46,949 bases of DNA from an uncultured Saprospiraceae bacterium (GTDB lineage Bacteria; Bacteroidota; Bacteroidia; Chitinophagales; Saprospiraceae), in assembly GCA_937125475.1 (NCBI GenBank), contig CAKZLL010000368.1, forward strand, positions 1 to 46,949. The letters run 5' to 3'. This document shows, piece by piece, positions 7,959 to 17,500 of this stretch (position 1 is the stretch's first letter; every line of letters starts with the position of its first letter). Both the position numbers and the translations under genes were made by a program. The notes beneath the pieces are model-generated. The model was given only the letters and a program-made list of their open reading frames with translations. It searched no databases and was not told where the DNA came from.

Positions 7959-8549
7959 ATGACAATAAATAAACTTATGACTGAACTAGAGCAATATATT
8001 AAATCCTATTTTGGTGTTGTTTCAAGCAATGATTTGCAAACGATCATTTCGTTATTTCAATTAGCTTCTGTTAAAAAGGGAGAATTTTTGCTTCAATCAG
8101 ATAGACGCTGCGATACGTTGTCTTTTGTGCAATCAGGACTATTAAGAATGTTTGCGATAACGGACGGTAAAGAAGTGACACAATGGATTTCAAGTAAAGG
8201 TTATTTTGCAACTGATTTATCCAGTTTTGTTTTTGAAACGCCTTCTCGTTGGAATATTCAAGCTTTAGTTGATACCGAAATTTATATCATTACCAGAGAA
8301 GATTATCAAAAAATTGGCGATTTAGTTCCTAAATGGTCTGAACTCGAAAAACTGTTCTTAGTTCGATGTTTCACAACTTTGGAAGATCGCGTTTTTAGCC
8401 ATCTTTCGATGACCGCCAAAGAAAGGTATGATTTGTTTTTTGAACAAAATAGCGAACTGTTTAATCAAGTTCCGCTTCAATTTATCGCCTCATTATTAGG
8501 TATGACACCCGAAACTTTTAGCCGAATCAGAAAAAAACGGATGTCTTGA
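7959..8549 (+). CDS. Crp/Fnr-family transcriptional regulator
   Basis: This 196-aa protein has a cyclic-nucleotide-binding-type beta roll at about residues 22-120 (VKKGEFLLQSDRRCDTLSFV, SGLLRMFAITDGKEVTQW) and a C-terminal winged-helix region with the recognition-helix pattern VPLQFIASLLGMTPETFSRIRK (about 172-193). No cysteine cluster typical of an Fe-S FNR is visible. This architecture is widespread in Bacteroidota, where the ligand is usually unknown. It lies 36 bp downstream of the NAT-like gene on the same strand and could control that operon or the SRPBCC gene that follows. Another in-frame ATG lies at 7977. Confidence 0.85.
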   Translation: MTINKLMTELEQYIKSYFGVVSSNDLQTIISLFQLASVKKGEFLLQSDRRCDTLSFVQSGLLRMFAITDGKEVTQWISSKGYFATDLSSFVFETPSRWNIQALVDTEIYIITREDYQKIGDLVPKWSELEKLFLVRCFTTLEDRVFSHLSMTAKERYDLFFEQNSELFNQVPLQFIASLLGMTPETFSRIRKKRMS

Positions 8550-8630
8550 TTTCTTGATATTTGTCAAGAGTAATGCCTTGAGATTATTAGATCTTTGTTT
8601 TACAATAGCATTTAAATAATCATTCAAATT

Positions 8631-9077
8631 ATGTTAGTAATGGCAAAAGAAATCAAGACATCTATTTTAATCAAGGCTAATCCAAGTACGGTTTGGGCGA
8701 TTTTAACCGATTTTGAAAATTATCCTAATTGGAATCCTTTTATCAAATCAATCAATGGAACGGTCAAAGTTGGCAATAAAATAACCGCCCGAATCGAACC
8801 GCCCGAAGCTAGTGGAATGACTTTTAAGCCAATCATCTTAATTTTTGAAACCAACAAAAAACTCACTTGGTTAGGAAATTTATTAGTCAAAGGAATTTTT
8901 GATGGAGAACATCACTTTGAACTAATAGATAATAATGATGGTACAACGACTTTTCATCAGAATGAAAAATTTACAGGAATTCTTGTTCCATTATTCAAAA
9001 AACAATTGGACAATAACACCAAAAGAGGCTTTGAATTAATGAATGAAAAATTAAAAGAATTAGCAGAACAACGATAA
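8631..9077 (+). CDS. SRPBCC (START-like) domain protein
   Basis: The 148-aa protein is a single SRPBCC/polyketide-cyclase-like fold: KTSILIKANPSTVWAILTDF, then FENYPNWNPFIKS, a helix-grip core, FDGEHHFELID and a long C-terminal helix. This family binds hydrophobic ligands, and most bacterial members are uncharacterised. A second in-frame ATG at 8640 gives MAKEIKTS, a more usual start, so the first three residues are uncertain. It follows the Crp/Fnr gene by 81 bp and may be its target. No catalytic residues can be named. Confidence 0.8.
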   Translation: MLVMAKEIKTSILIKANPSTVWAILTDFENYPNWNPFIKSINGTVKVGNKITARIEPPEASGMTFKPIILIFETNKKLTWLGNLLVKGIFDGEHHFELIDNNDGTTTFHQNEKFTGILVPLFKKQLDNNTKRGFELMNEKLKELAEQR

Positions 9078-9115
9078 ATATTGTTAATCTTGTTCTTAAT
9101 CATTCCAAAAATCAG

Positions 9116-9144
9116 TTGAGCTTAATATTTTTTACCTACCTTTG
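9116..9144 (+). promoter_or_regulatory. Bacteroidota-type promoter for the DUF5989-SxtJ pair
   Basis: TTG at 9116-9118 and TACCTTTG at 9137-9144 are separated by 18 bp, matching the Bacteroidota consensus TTG-N17-23-TAnnTTTG. It lies 23 bp upstream of the DUF5989 start codon and directly after the SRPBCC gene, so the membrane pair probably has its own transcript. Confidence 0.7.
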
Positions 9145-9167
9145 CAGTCAAATTTAAAAACCTACAA

Positions 9168-9317
9168 ATGGAATTTTTAAAAGATTTATGGGGATTTTTA
9201 ATGGAACGTAAAAAATTCTGGTTAGTACCAGTAATTATTGTTCTTTTATTAATTGGTGTATTGATAGTTTTGGGAGGCGGTTCTGCTGCTGCACCATTTA
9301 TTTATACCTTATTTTAA
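9168..9317 (+). CDS. DUF5989 family small membrane protein
   Basis: This 49-aa protein starts MEFLKDLWGFLMERKKFWL, continues with one strongly hydrophobic helix (VPVIIVLLLIGVLIVLGGG) and ends AAAPFIYTLF. The pattern is that of DUF5989 proteins, single-helix inner-membrane proteins of unknown function that often lie between a carbamoyltransferase gene and an SxtJ-family gene. The consensus promoter just upstream and the SxtJ-like gene 27 bp downstream support it as real. No carbamoyltransferase is present here. Confidence 0.75.
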   Translation: MEFLKDLWGFLMERKKFWLVPVIIVLLLIGVLIVLGGGSAAAPFIYTLF

Positions 9318-9344
9318 TAAATTAATAATCATTAATAATCAAAA

Positions 9345-9704
9345 ATGGAAACGCGAAAAGAAGTTGAAGCTATCTTAGTCATGGTCTTGGGTTTTTTAGC
9401 CTTGTATTTCATCTTTGGTGGTATTTGGTGGTTGCGAGTAGCGTTAGGAATTGGAATCGTAAGTTTAGTTTTTCCATTTTTAGGGAGTTGGATAGTGAAA
9501 GGTTGGTTCAAATTGGCGGAAGGCTTAGGCTGGGTCAATTCTCGAATTTTATTGTCCATTATTTTCTTTTTGATTTTAACGCCAATTGCTTTATTATCAA
9601 GGGTATTTAATAAAAATTCCTTAAAACTAAAAGATGATACAGATTCTGTATTTAAGGAAATTAATAAAACATATACAAAGAAAGATTTAGAAAAAATGTG
9701 GTAA
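9345..9704 (+). CDS. SxtJ family membrane protein
   Basis: The 119-aa protein has about three hydrophobic segments: AILVMVLGFLALYFIFG (about 9-25), a WLRVALGIGIVSLVFPFLGSW stretch (about 29-50) and ILLSIIFFLILTPIALLSRVF (about 68-88). A polar tail ends KKDLEKMW. This matches the SxtJ family named after the saxitoxin clusters, whose function is unknown and whose members usually pair with DUF5989 and a carbamoyltransferase. Here it follows DUF5989 by 27 bp and precedes a terminator hairpin near 9841, so the pair forms its own unit. Confidence 0.75.
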   Translation: METRKEVEAILVMVLGFLALYFIFGGIWWLRVALGIGIVSLVFPFLGSWIVKGWFKLAEGLGWVNSRILLSIIFFLILTPIALLSRVFNKNSLKLKDDTDSVFKEINKTYTKKDLEKMW

Positions 9705-10074
9705 ATGCGAGTAGCAAATACCTTATATTTAATAAAAGTGTAATAAAAATGATTCAGCGAAAATTTTATTATTCTATCATAAAAAAGAAGAAAAAATGGA
9801 ACTCCGATGGAGTTGGTGTTGATTCGTTTTTATAAAAATAAAAAGCCGTATTGATTGATTCTCAGTTAATACGGCTTTTTTATAGCTATAAAGAACCAAA
9901 GTTAAGATTATAAAATTATTAAATGTTTGTCAATTTATCTCACTTTTGCAGCCAAATTGATCTAACAATAAAGAAAAATAAGTGAAGGAGGATTGAAAAA
10001 ATTAATGAAGTAGAGCTAAAACCTATTCACTCCTTTTATTATTCAATCAATCATTCATTAAAATTATAGTAAAT
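9705..10074. other. Intergenic region before carB
   Basis: This 370-bp gap holds a short palindrome AACTCC-GAT-GGAGTT (9800-9814), a terminator hairpin at 9841-9882 and an AT-rich leader. An imperfect -7-like CACTTTTG lies at 9941-9948, but there is no well-spaced TTG. I see no gene and no convincing riboswitch. Confidence 0.6.
9841..9882 (+). terminator. Terminator after the SxtJ gene
   Basis: AAAAGCCGTATT and AATACGGCTTTTTT form a 12-bp stem around a ~15-nt loop, followed by a T run. It is placed to end the DUF5989-SxtJ transcript before carB. Confidence 0.8.
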
Positions 10075-12891
10075 ATGCCTTTAGATAAGTCCATAAAGTC
10101 AATTTTAATTATAGGAAGTGGTCCTATAATTATCGGTCAGGCGTGTGAATTTGATTATGCAGGTTCGCAAGCTTCAAAATCATTAAGAGAGGAAGGAATT
10201 GAAGTTTCTTTAATCAATTCCAACCCTGCAACGATCATGACTGATCCTGTTACGGCAGATCATATTTATTTGAAGCCGCTTACTATCGAGAGTATTGAAG
10301 AGATTTTACAAGAGCGACAAATTGATGCCGTTTTGCCAACAATGGGTGGTCAAACTGCACTAAATTTAGCGATTGAAGCGGAAGAACATGGCGTTTGGGA
10401 ACGTTATGGTGTACGAATGATTGGAGTCGATACTGATGCTATTAAATTGACGGAAGATCGCCAATTATTCAAAGAATTGATGATAAAACTCGGTTTGAGT
10501 GTCGCGAAATCTCGTATTGCTAACTCTTTCTTAGAAGGAAAAGAAGCGGCTCAAGAGATTGGTTTTCCTCTAGTTTTACGTCCTTCATTCACTTTAGGTG
10601 GCTATGGTGCGGGCTTTGTTTTCAAAGCAGAAGACTTTGATGTAGCATTGCGTCGTGCTTTGGATGCTTCACCGACACATGAAGTTTTGGTTGAGCAAGC
10701 TGTTTTGGGTTGGAAAGAATACGAATTGGAATTGCTTCGGGATGGAAATGATAATTTGACTATAATTTGTACCGTCGAAAATGTTGATCCAATGGGAATT
10801 CATACTGGGGATAGCATCACCGTTGCTCCTGCTATGACACTTTCGGATACTTGTTATCAAGAAATGCGAAGCACTGCTTTCATGATGATGCGTGCTTTGG
10901 GGAATTTTGCTGGTGGTTGTAATGTGCAATTTGCAGTTGAGCCAAATACGGAACAATTAATTCCAATTGAAGTCAATCCTCGTGTTTCACGTTCTTCCGC
11001 ATTAGCGAGTAAAGCAACGGGTTATCCTATTGCAAAAATCGCTGCTAAATTAGCGATTGGCTATAATTTGGATGAACTCAAAAACCAAATTACAAAAACA
11101 ACGTCGGCTTTATTTGAGCCAACTTTGGATTATGTAATTGTTAAAATGCCACGTTGGAATTTTGAAAAATTCAATGGTGCAGATGATCGTTTGGGCTTAC
11201 AAATGAAATCAGTTGGTGAGGTTATGGGAATTGGGCGCAATTTCTTAGAGGCATTACAAAAAGCTTGTCAATCACAAGAAAATGGTCGTCAAGGTTTGGG
11301 TGCTGATAGCAAACAATGGTACAAAACGGAAGATATTTTAGGGCGTTTAGAAATGGCTCGTGATGATAGAATTTATCGCCTAAAAGATGCTTTGCGTTTG
11401 GGGGTTCCTACCAAATCAGTACATCGTTTGACCAAAATTGATATGTGGTTCATCAACGAAATCCAACGTTTAGTGAAGATCGAGCATACTTTAATGCAAT
11501 ATCGCTATATCGAAAATGTACCTGAAATCTTGTTTAGAGATATGAAGGAACTGGGTTATGTTGATGCTCAAATTGCTTGGTTATTAAAAATTCCAGAGCA
11601 AGAAGTAACAGATCGTCGTTTGGAGTTAGGCATTCGCCGTACTTTCAAAATGGTTGATACTTGTGCTGCTGAATTTGAAGCACAAACGCCATATTTCTAT
11701 TCTACTTTCGACAAAGAGAATGAGAGTATTTCTTCTGATAAAAAGAAAATTATTGTTTTAGGTTCAGGTCCAAATCGTATTGGTCAAGGTATTGAATTCG
11801 ACTATTGTTGTGTTCATGGTTTGCTTGCAATCAAAGAACAAGGCTATGAATCTATTATGATTAACTGTAATCCAGAAACAGTTTCAACTGATTTTGATGT
11901 TGCAGATAAATTATATTTTGAACCAGTTAACTGGGAGCATATTGAGGAAATTTTGCACCTTGAAAAACCAGAAGGTGTAATTGTACAGCTCGGTGGTCAA
12001 ACAGCTTTGAAGCTTGCAGAAACTTTCCACAAAAGAGGAATTAAGGTCATCGGAACCAGCTACGAAGCGCTAGATATGGCGGAAGATCGCGGTCGTTTTT
12101 CTGATTTATTAAAAGAATTAGAAATTCCTTATCCACAATATGGCGCGGCTGATGATGCAGATGAAGCCTTAGATGTTGCTAAAGAAGTTGGTTATCCTGT
12201 TTTGGTTCGTCCATCTTATGTTTTGGGTGGTCAGCGCATGAGAATCGTCATTAATGATGAAGAATTAGAGCGCACTGTTTTGAGTATTCTCAAACACATG
12301 CCTGATAATCGCATCTTAATTGACCAATTTTTGGAACGTGCAAAAGAGGCTGAAATCGACGCAATTTGTGATGGTGAAAATGTTCATGTCATGGGAATCA
12401 TGGAACATATTGAGCCAGCAGGTATTCACTCTGGCGATAGTTCAGCAGTTTTACCGCCTTATAGCTTGTCGCAAAAAGCGATTGATAGCATGATAGAATA
12501 TACTAAAAAAATCGCTTTGGCTATGAATGTCAAGGGCTTGATTAATATTCAATTCGCTATTAAAAACGATGCAGTTTATGTCATTGAGGCTAATCCTCGT
12601 GCATCACGTACTACGCCTTTTATTGCGAAAGCATACAATATGCCTTATTTGAATATCGCAACTAAAGTCATGTTAGGAACACACAAACTAACTGATTTTG
12701 AGATGATTAACAAAATGGATGGTTATGCAATCAAAGTACCTGTATTTTCTTTCAATAAGTTTCCGAATGTTGATAAACAGCTAGGACCTGAAATGAAATC
12801 TACAGGAGAAGAAATCAGATTTATCAAAGATTTGAAAGATCCATTCTTTAAGGAATTGGACAGAAATCGCTCTGTTTATCTTTCTATGTAA
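10075..12891 (+). CDS. carB: Carbamoyl-phosphate synthase large subunit without allosteric domain
   Basis: CarB makes carbamoyl phosphate from glutamine-derived ammonia, bicarbonate and two ATP, feeding pyrimidine and arginine synthesis. Two homologous ATP-grasp halves are clear. The first starts SILIIGSGPIIIGQACEFDY and ends near IPIEVNPRVSRSSAL (about 301-315); the second starts IIVLGSGPNRIGQGIEFDY (about 560) and contains VYVIEANPRASRTTPF. The protein ends at 938 aa, just after QLGPEMKSTGE. The ~130-residue C-terminal MGS-like allosteric domain of E. coli CarB (1073 aa) is absent, as I recall for other Bacteroidota. Feedback by UMP or ornithine should then be lost or act elsewhere. No carA is adjacent. 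The gene stands alone between a terminator and a repeat hairpin. Confidence 0.95.
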   Translation: MPLDKSIKSILIIGSGPIIIGQACEFDYAGSQASKSLREEGIEVSLINSNPATIMTDPVTADHIYLKPLTIESIEEILQERQIDAVLPTMGGQTALNLAIEAEEHGVWERYGVRMIGVDTDAIKLTEDRQLFKELMIKLGLSVAKSRIANSFLEGKEAAQEIGFPLVLRPSFTLGGYGAGFVFKAEDFDVALRRALDASPTHEVLVEQAVLGWKEYELELLRDGNDNLTIICTVENVDPMGIHTGDSITVAPAMTLSDTCYQEMRSTAFMMMRALGNFAGGCNVQFAVEPNTEQLIPIEVNPRVSRSSALASKATGYPIAKIAAKLAIGYNLDELKNQITKTTSALFEPTLDYVIVKMPRWNFEKFNGADDRLGLQMKSVGEVMGIGRNFLEALQKACQSQENGRQGLGADSKQWYKTEDILGRLEMARDDRIYRLKDALRLGVPTKSVHRLTKIDMWFINEIQRLVKIEHTLMQYRYIENVPEILFRDMKELGYVDAQIAWLLKIPEQEVTDRRLELGIRRTFKMVDTCAAEFEAQTPYFYSTFDKENESISSDKKKIIVLGSGPNRIGQGIEFDYCCVHGLLAIKEQGYESIMINCNPETVSTDFDVADKLYFEPVNWEHIEEILHLEKPEGVIVQLGGQTALKLAETFHKRGIKVIGTSYEALDMAEDRGRFSDLLKELEIPYPQYGAADDADEALDVAKEVGYPVLVRPSYVLGGQRMRIVINDEELERTVLSILKHMPDNRILIDQFLERAKEAEIDAICDGENVHVMGIMEHIEPAGIHSGDSSAVLPPYSLSQKAIDSMIEYTKKIALAMNVKGLINIQFAIKNDAVYVIEANPRASRTTPFIAKAYNMPYLNIATKVMLGTHKLTDFEMINKMDGYAIKVPVFSFNKFPNVDKQLGPEMKSTGEEIRFIKDLKDPFFKELDRNRSVYLSM

Positions 12892-12892
12892 T

Positions 12893-12982
12893 TTAATTGA
12901 AAGTTGAAAGTTGAGAGTTGAGAGTTGACAATGTGCTGACCTAGTTTTAGCTCTCAACTCTCAATTTTCAATTCTCAACTCT
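12893..12982. repeat. Dispersed GAGAGTTGA repeat forming a hairpin between convergent genes
   Basis: TTGAGAGTTGAGAG (12911-12924) pairs perfectly with CTCTCAACTCTCAA (12951-12964) around a ~26-nt loop. It lies between the convergent carB and ornithine cyclodeaminase genes, where it could act as a bidirectional terminator. It belongs to a repeat family seen at five other places in the window (30755, 36770, 37011, 37101, 42541). Confidence 0.7.
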
Positions 12983-13919
12983 TTTTCAAGATAAAATTTG
13001 CGGAAGCTACATCCTCAATTCCAATTCCTACCGAACTGAAAACGGTGAGTTCGTCATCGTTTGTTCTTCCTGCTATTTTTTTAGTTATTAATTCGTGTAA
13101 TGTGCCTTTGATATGATCTTTGGTAATCGCTCCTTCTTGGATTGGAATTAATATATTTCCAGCTTCATTCATTGTTGACTCTTCATTGTCTATGAATAAT
13201 TTGGAGGCTTTTATTAATTCTGTATCTAGCTCTCGTGCGGTAGGTGTACTCGAACCGACTGCCGTAATATGACAACCTTTTTGAAGCCATGCTTTTCGTA
13301 CTACTGGCGTAGGAGATGCGGTAAGCGTACAAATAATTTCTACATCTTGTGTAGCTTCTTGAGCAGTTTCACAATTTTTAAAAATTAAGTTTGGATATTT
13401 TTCTTGTTGTTTTTCAATAAAACTAACTCGATTCGCTGGCGTTCTACTCCATACATTCACGCGCTCAATCGGACGAATTGCCAGCATTGCCTCCAAATGC
13501 GATACACCTTGAACCCCCGTTCCCATCAAAGCAAGCGTTGTGGCATTAGCTTTCGCCAAAATATCAACCGAGACCGCCGTAACTGCTGCAGTTCGGATGG
13601 CAGTTAATGAATCTGCATTAAAACTAGCTATTAAAACACCATGTTTTGCCTCAAAAAGTAACATCACACCTTGATGTGAACTGATTCCATAAGCATGATT
13701 ATGATGAAAAATACTTAATACTTTTACCCCGAAAACATTATAAGGCGCGATATATGCAGGCATCATACCAACGACCGCCTCCAAACTAGGAATGCGCATA
13801 ATCGGGCGCAAAGGATTTAAAAATGCTTCTGTTGGCAATCGAAAAAGGTCTTGCATCACTTGAATGCATTCCTTCATTGATAAATGGTCATGAACTTGTT
13901 GTTGGTCAAAGTAGCGCAT
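12975..13919 (-). CDS. Ornithine cyclodeaminase/mu-crystallin family NAD(P)-dependent enzyme
   Basis: The start at 13919 (MRYFDQQQVHDHLSMKECI) was preferred because the longer frame adds 29 residues unlike the family. The 314-aa protein shows the family order: an N-terminal dimerisation part with FGVKVLSIF, then SFNADSLTAIRTAA, then a Rossmann fold with LALMGTGVQGVSHLEA (about 127-142) and NVWSRTPANRV. Members include ornithine cyclodeaminase (ornithine to proline plus ammonia), alanine dehydrogenase, ketimine reductases and mu-crystallin. Substrate cannot be told from sequence here. It converges on carB and shares an intergenic hairpin with it. The short 98-bp space to the divergent secreted-protein gene must hold both starts. 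Confidence 0.85.
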   Translation of the reverse strand: MRYFDQQQVHDHLSMKECIQVMQDLFRLPTEAFLNPLRPIMRIPSLEAVVGMMPAYIAPYNVFGVKVLSIFHHNHAYGISSHQGVMLLFEAKHGVLIASFNADSLTAIRTAAVTAVSVDILAKANATTLALMGTGVQGVSHLEAMLAIRPIERVNVWSRTPANRVSFIEKQQEKYPNLIFKNCETAQEATQDVEIICTLTASPTPVVRKAWLQKGCHITAVGSSTPTARELDTELIKASKLFIDNEESTMNEAGNILIPIQEGAITKDHIKGTLHELITKKIAGRTNDDELTVFSSVGIGIEDVASANFILKKS

Positions 13920-14017
13920 AATTTTAAAATGAAATTTGTCGTTATTAAAGTATTGAAAGTAGTTATTTTTTGTTAATAAAGACGATTGCGAACAAGAATA
14001 AAACAAACATCATTGAT

Positions 14018-14518
14018 ATGAATATTAAGATTATTGGACTTTTTTTATGTATTTCTTTGTCTTCTTTTGTTAATACCTCTATTTCGGATACTGTGATTAG
14101 CTCACCTGCACATAGTTCTCCAATGATAAAAGTGGTCATTAATCAAAAAAATGACCAAGAACTTAATGTTAATTTTAATATAGAAAAAGTCTTTCTAGCT
14201 AGCCAAAAATTAACTGACAAACAATTGAAAACCAAGATTTTGGATTTTAAAAAATACATGGAAACGCATTTTAAATTATACGTGAATGACCAATTCAAAA
14301 AAATGAAACTCAAATCTATTTCAGATAATAGATTGCGTATTGCAGTTAATTATAAAATAAAAGTACCTGTTGAAGTAGATAAGTTAAAACTATTTTCGGA
14401 TTGCATGGCAAAGATGGAATCACATGATAGAATGCCGATTTCTATTAATGTTAAAAATATAGAAAAACGATTTCAATTGAATAATAAGCGAAGTGAAATC
14501 GAGGTTGTTTTTCAATAA
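14018..14518 (+). CDS. Secreted hypothetical protein
   Basis: The protein begins MNIKIIGLFLCISLSSFVNTSIS, a clear Sec signal peptide, which is why I take the ATG at 14018 rather than the in-frame TTG at 13970. The mature part (~145 aa) is charged, with beta-strand-like segments (IKVVINQKNDQELNVNFN, RLRIAVNYKIKVPVEVD) and no recognised domain. It is probably periplasmic. It runs convergent to the sulfatase gene. Function unknown. Confidence 0.65.
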   Translation: MNIKIIGLFLCISLSSFVNTSISDTVISSPAHSSPMIKVVINQKNDQELNVNFNIEKVFLASQKLTDKQLKTKILDFKKYMETHFKLYVNDQFKKMKLKSISDNRLRIAVNYKIKVPVEVDKLKLFSDCMAKMESHDRMPISINVKNIEKRFQLNNKRSEIEVVFQ

Positions 14519-14576
14519 ACTGAATAAAAAATTTCTAGCCCTATATTTCAATGTAGAGCTAAAAATCTTCTAATAT

Positions 14577-17500
14577 TTAATATTTTACAATCTTCTCTTT
14601 TAGAGTTGATCCATTTTCTAATTTGACTAAAATGAAATAAATACCTTTGGGTAAACCTTTCAAAGAAATATAACTATTGCCTTGAATAGAGGGCTGAACC
14701 ATTTGCCCAACAGCATTAAAAAGGGAAATATTTTCAATTGAAAATAGATCATTCATTTCATATGAAAAGCCATTTGAGGTTGGATTAGGATAAATTTTGA
14801 AGGCAGCAGCAGGCAATTCAATATCTAAAACTATTGTTTCGCTATGTTCCGTTTTTCCATCAAAATCAATTTGGCGCAATTGATAATACACTTCTCCATA
14901 AGTTATTTCATAATCAATAAAATTATAATTAGTCGTTTCTAAAGTAGTACCAACACCATTTACAAAATCCAAATATTCCCAATCCGCACCATTTTTACTT
15001 TTATAAATTTCAAAGCCTTTATTATTCGTTTCAGTCGCAGTTGACCATTCTAATAAGATTTTATTCTCTTGAAAAGAGCCATCAAAAGTCATTAATTCCA
15101 CAGGCAAAACCGTCCCATTTCCATAATCCGAAGCAGGATAACCTTTAAAACACCTCGGAATAACAGGATAAGTATTCGTAATTACATAATAATAAGTGCC
15201 ACTCGGAAATTCATTTGTTACGCCAGTAATTCCATTACATTCATCAAGATCGCCGCCATTTACAGCGTTATATTCATAATCTTGTAGGTATTTTCCATTG
15301 TGTGTACCGCAAGGCGCAGAAACGCCATCGCCCGCTCTAGAACCAGCTTTTAAATTATAATTTGGCATGTATTCCTTAATTCCACTTGTGTTATCCATTG
15401 GGTCGATATAGCCATACTTATAATAAATTGGGAAACCATCCGCAGCCCAGCCTACTTGTACAGGCGCAGTTGGTATCGTTGTTCCATCTCCCAAACCACT
15501 TAATAAAACATTTGCTAATCCAATCATATCACCATGATAATGATAAGCATTTGCTTGATTGAGGTGACCACTATTACAGTCCGCCCCCAAATCCGTTGTA
15601 TTTCCTGTAAAATCCAAAACCCAGCTCCAATTTTCTTCACCTGTACTGGTATTATCAAAAGGTTCAGCCGCCAAAGGAGCTATACTCACGCCATTTAATC
15701 CCGTTCCAAATTTGTAATCCACTCGACTTGTGCCAAGCAAAGAAACAATGCTTCCAGAAAGAGCTGGTGTTAAATCAAGCGTGTAAGTAGCTGGCTGTTC
15801 AGCAATACCACTTGGAGCGCGATAATCGTGATTTGGAACGCCAGTAGTTGTGATCGTTCGTGTATCTGCACCAACATCTTCAACTTCGGAATAAGATTCC
15901 GTCAAACCATCCGTAGTATAATCATCTATACAAGCTCTAAGTGATACCCCTAAAGCAGGTTGAGCGCATTCATTATCTGAAATTGTAATCGTAATTACTG
16001 TATTTGTTCCTAGATCAACCGCTGCGGAAGAACTTGCTTCATCAAGCGTTAATATGATTGTTTCTTCGTTTTCATCATCATTATCATCCAAAACCGTAAC
16101 AATCAAATCTACACTACTTGCATTATTAGGAATAACGACGCTTCCGCTCAAAGCGGTATAATCAGTTCCTGTTGTCGCTGTTCCGCCTATGGTATAAGCA
16201 ATTGTCAAATCACCGCCAGTACTATTCTTAACAGGAAAAGCCACTGTAACATTTGTACTTCCTGCACTTTCAAGAATTGTAGTTGTTTCGTCTTTAAAAA
16301 TAGCTGCAAGAGCATTTAAACCTTCATCAGTCAACGGATCAGAATTATAATTATATTCCTCTTGATGCGTCGCACCGTCGAGATCTTCATCATCACTATC
16401 ATCAAAAGTATAGGATAGTAGTTTTAAAAATTCCCAACTATCATCCATTCCATCACTATCCACATCACTACCAGTACCTGAAAAATTTGCATGACTAGGA
16501 TCTAAAGAGGGCATACTTGCATCAATACTTGCCAGATAATCACGCAATTTGAGCCGCATTGAATTAATTAAAACTGAATTTGAGCCAGCAATATCTACAT
16601 CTTCTTCCTTATCTATAGATAAATCGTGTAAATAATTTACGCCTGTTTCGTATTCAACAATCATTTTATAATTGCCTTCAATAATAGCAGAGCGAGGTGT
16701 TTTAGCCGCGTTTGTTTCATAATGCGGGATATGAAAATATAGTGGATTATTACGCGTAAAACCACTGCCATCCCAAATTCCTGCAATGTTTTCACCATCA
16801 ATATAATATGGCAAAACATTTGTACTTCCTGATAATTTGGCAACGGTTGGCAATAAATCATAACCAATCACAGGTTCATCGCTTCGAGTTCCAGCCGTAA
16901 TATTCGGCCCTTTTATAATTAAAGGCACTCGAATACCACCTTCATAAATAAAAGTTTTTCCTCTTTTAAGCGGAGTATTTGAGGAGGTAGATCTAGATGA
17001 TCCATTATCAGAAGTATAAATTACATAAGTATTATTAGCAAGTCCGAGCGTATTTAATGCCGAAAGTAACAAACCAACAGTACTATCTAAATCTTCAGTC
17101 ATTGCCGCATAATCTGGGTCATCGTGATTTGTTCCGACTGGGCGTTGATGCGCGACATCGTACCAATCGCGCCTATTTTGAGTAGCTTCTATTGGCGTAT
17201 GAACTGCCCAATGCGAAATCTGAACATAAAATGGCTTGCCTGCTGCATTCGCTCTCGTCATCAAATTGATCGCGCTGTCCGTCAATTCATACATTCTTTT
17301 CGGATCTGCTTGAATTACTAAACCATCTGCTGCATTTCCATCTTCATTGCTAGTTGCCCCGCTTCCATAATCGAACCCGTGCGAAGCTGGACCATTAGAT
17401 TCTAAATGCCATTTGCCATAATGTGCTGTTAAATAATTCAGGTTTGTATCTTTTAGCCATTCTGCAACGGTCGTATCCGCTGTACTTAAACCTTTTGAAG

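Noticed and set aside
9800..9814. Insertion-sequence end at AACTCC-GAT-GGAGTT
   Set aside because: It is a single short palindrome with no transposase and no second end; kept only as a note in the intergenic entry.
9941..9948. Promoter for carB
   Set aside because: CACTTTTG is near the -7 consensus, but the only nearby TTG (9927-9929) leaves an 11-bp spacer, outside the normal range.
13404..13607. Frame antisense to the ornithine cyclodeaminase homologue
   Set aside because: It lies wholly opposite a well-conserved coding region and encodes a sequence without domain features.
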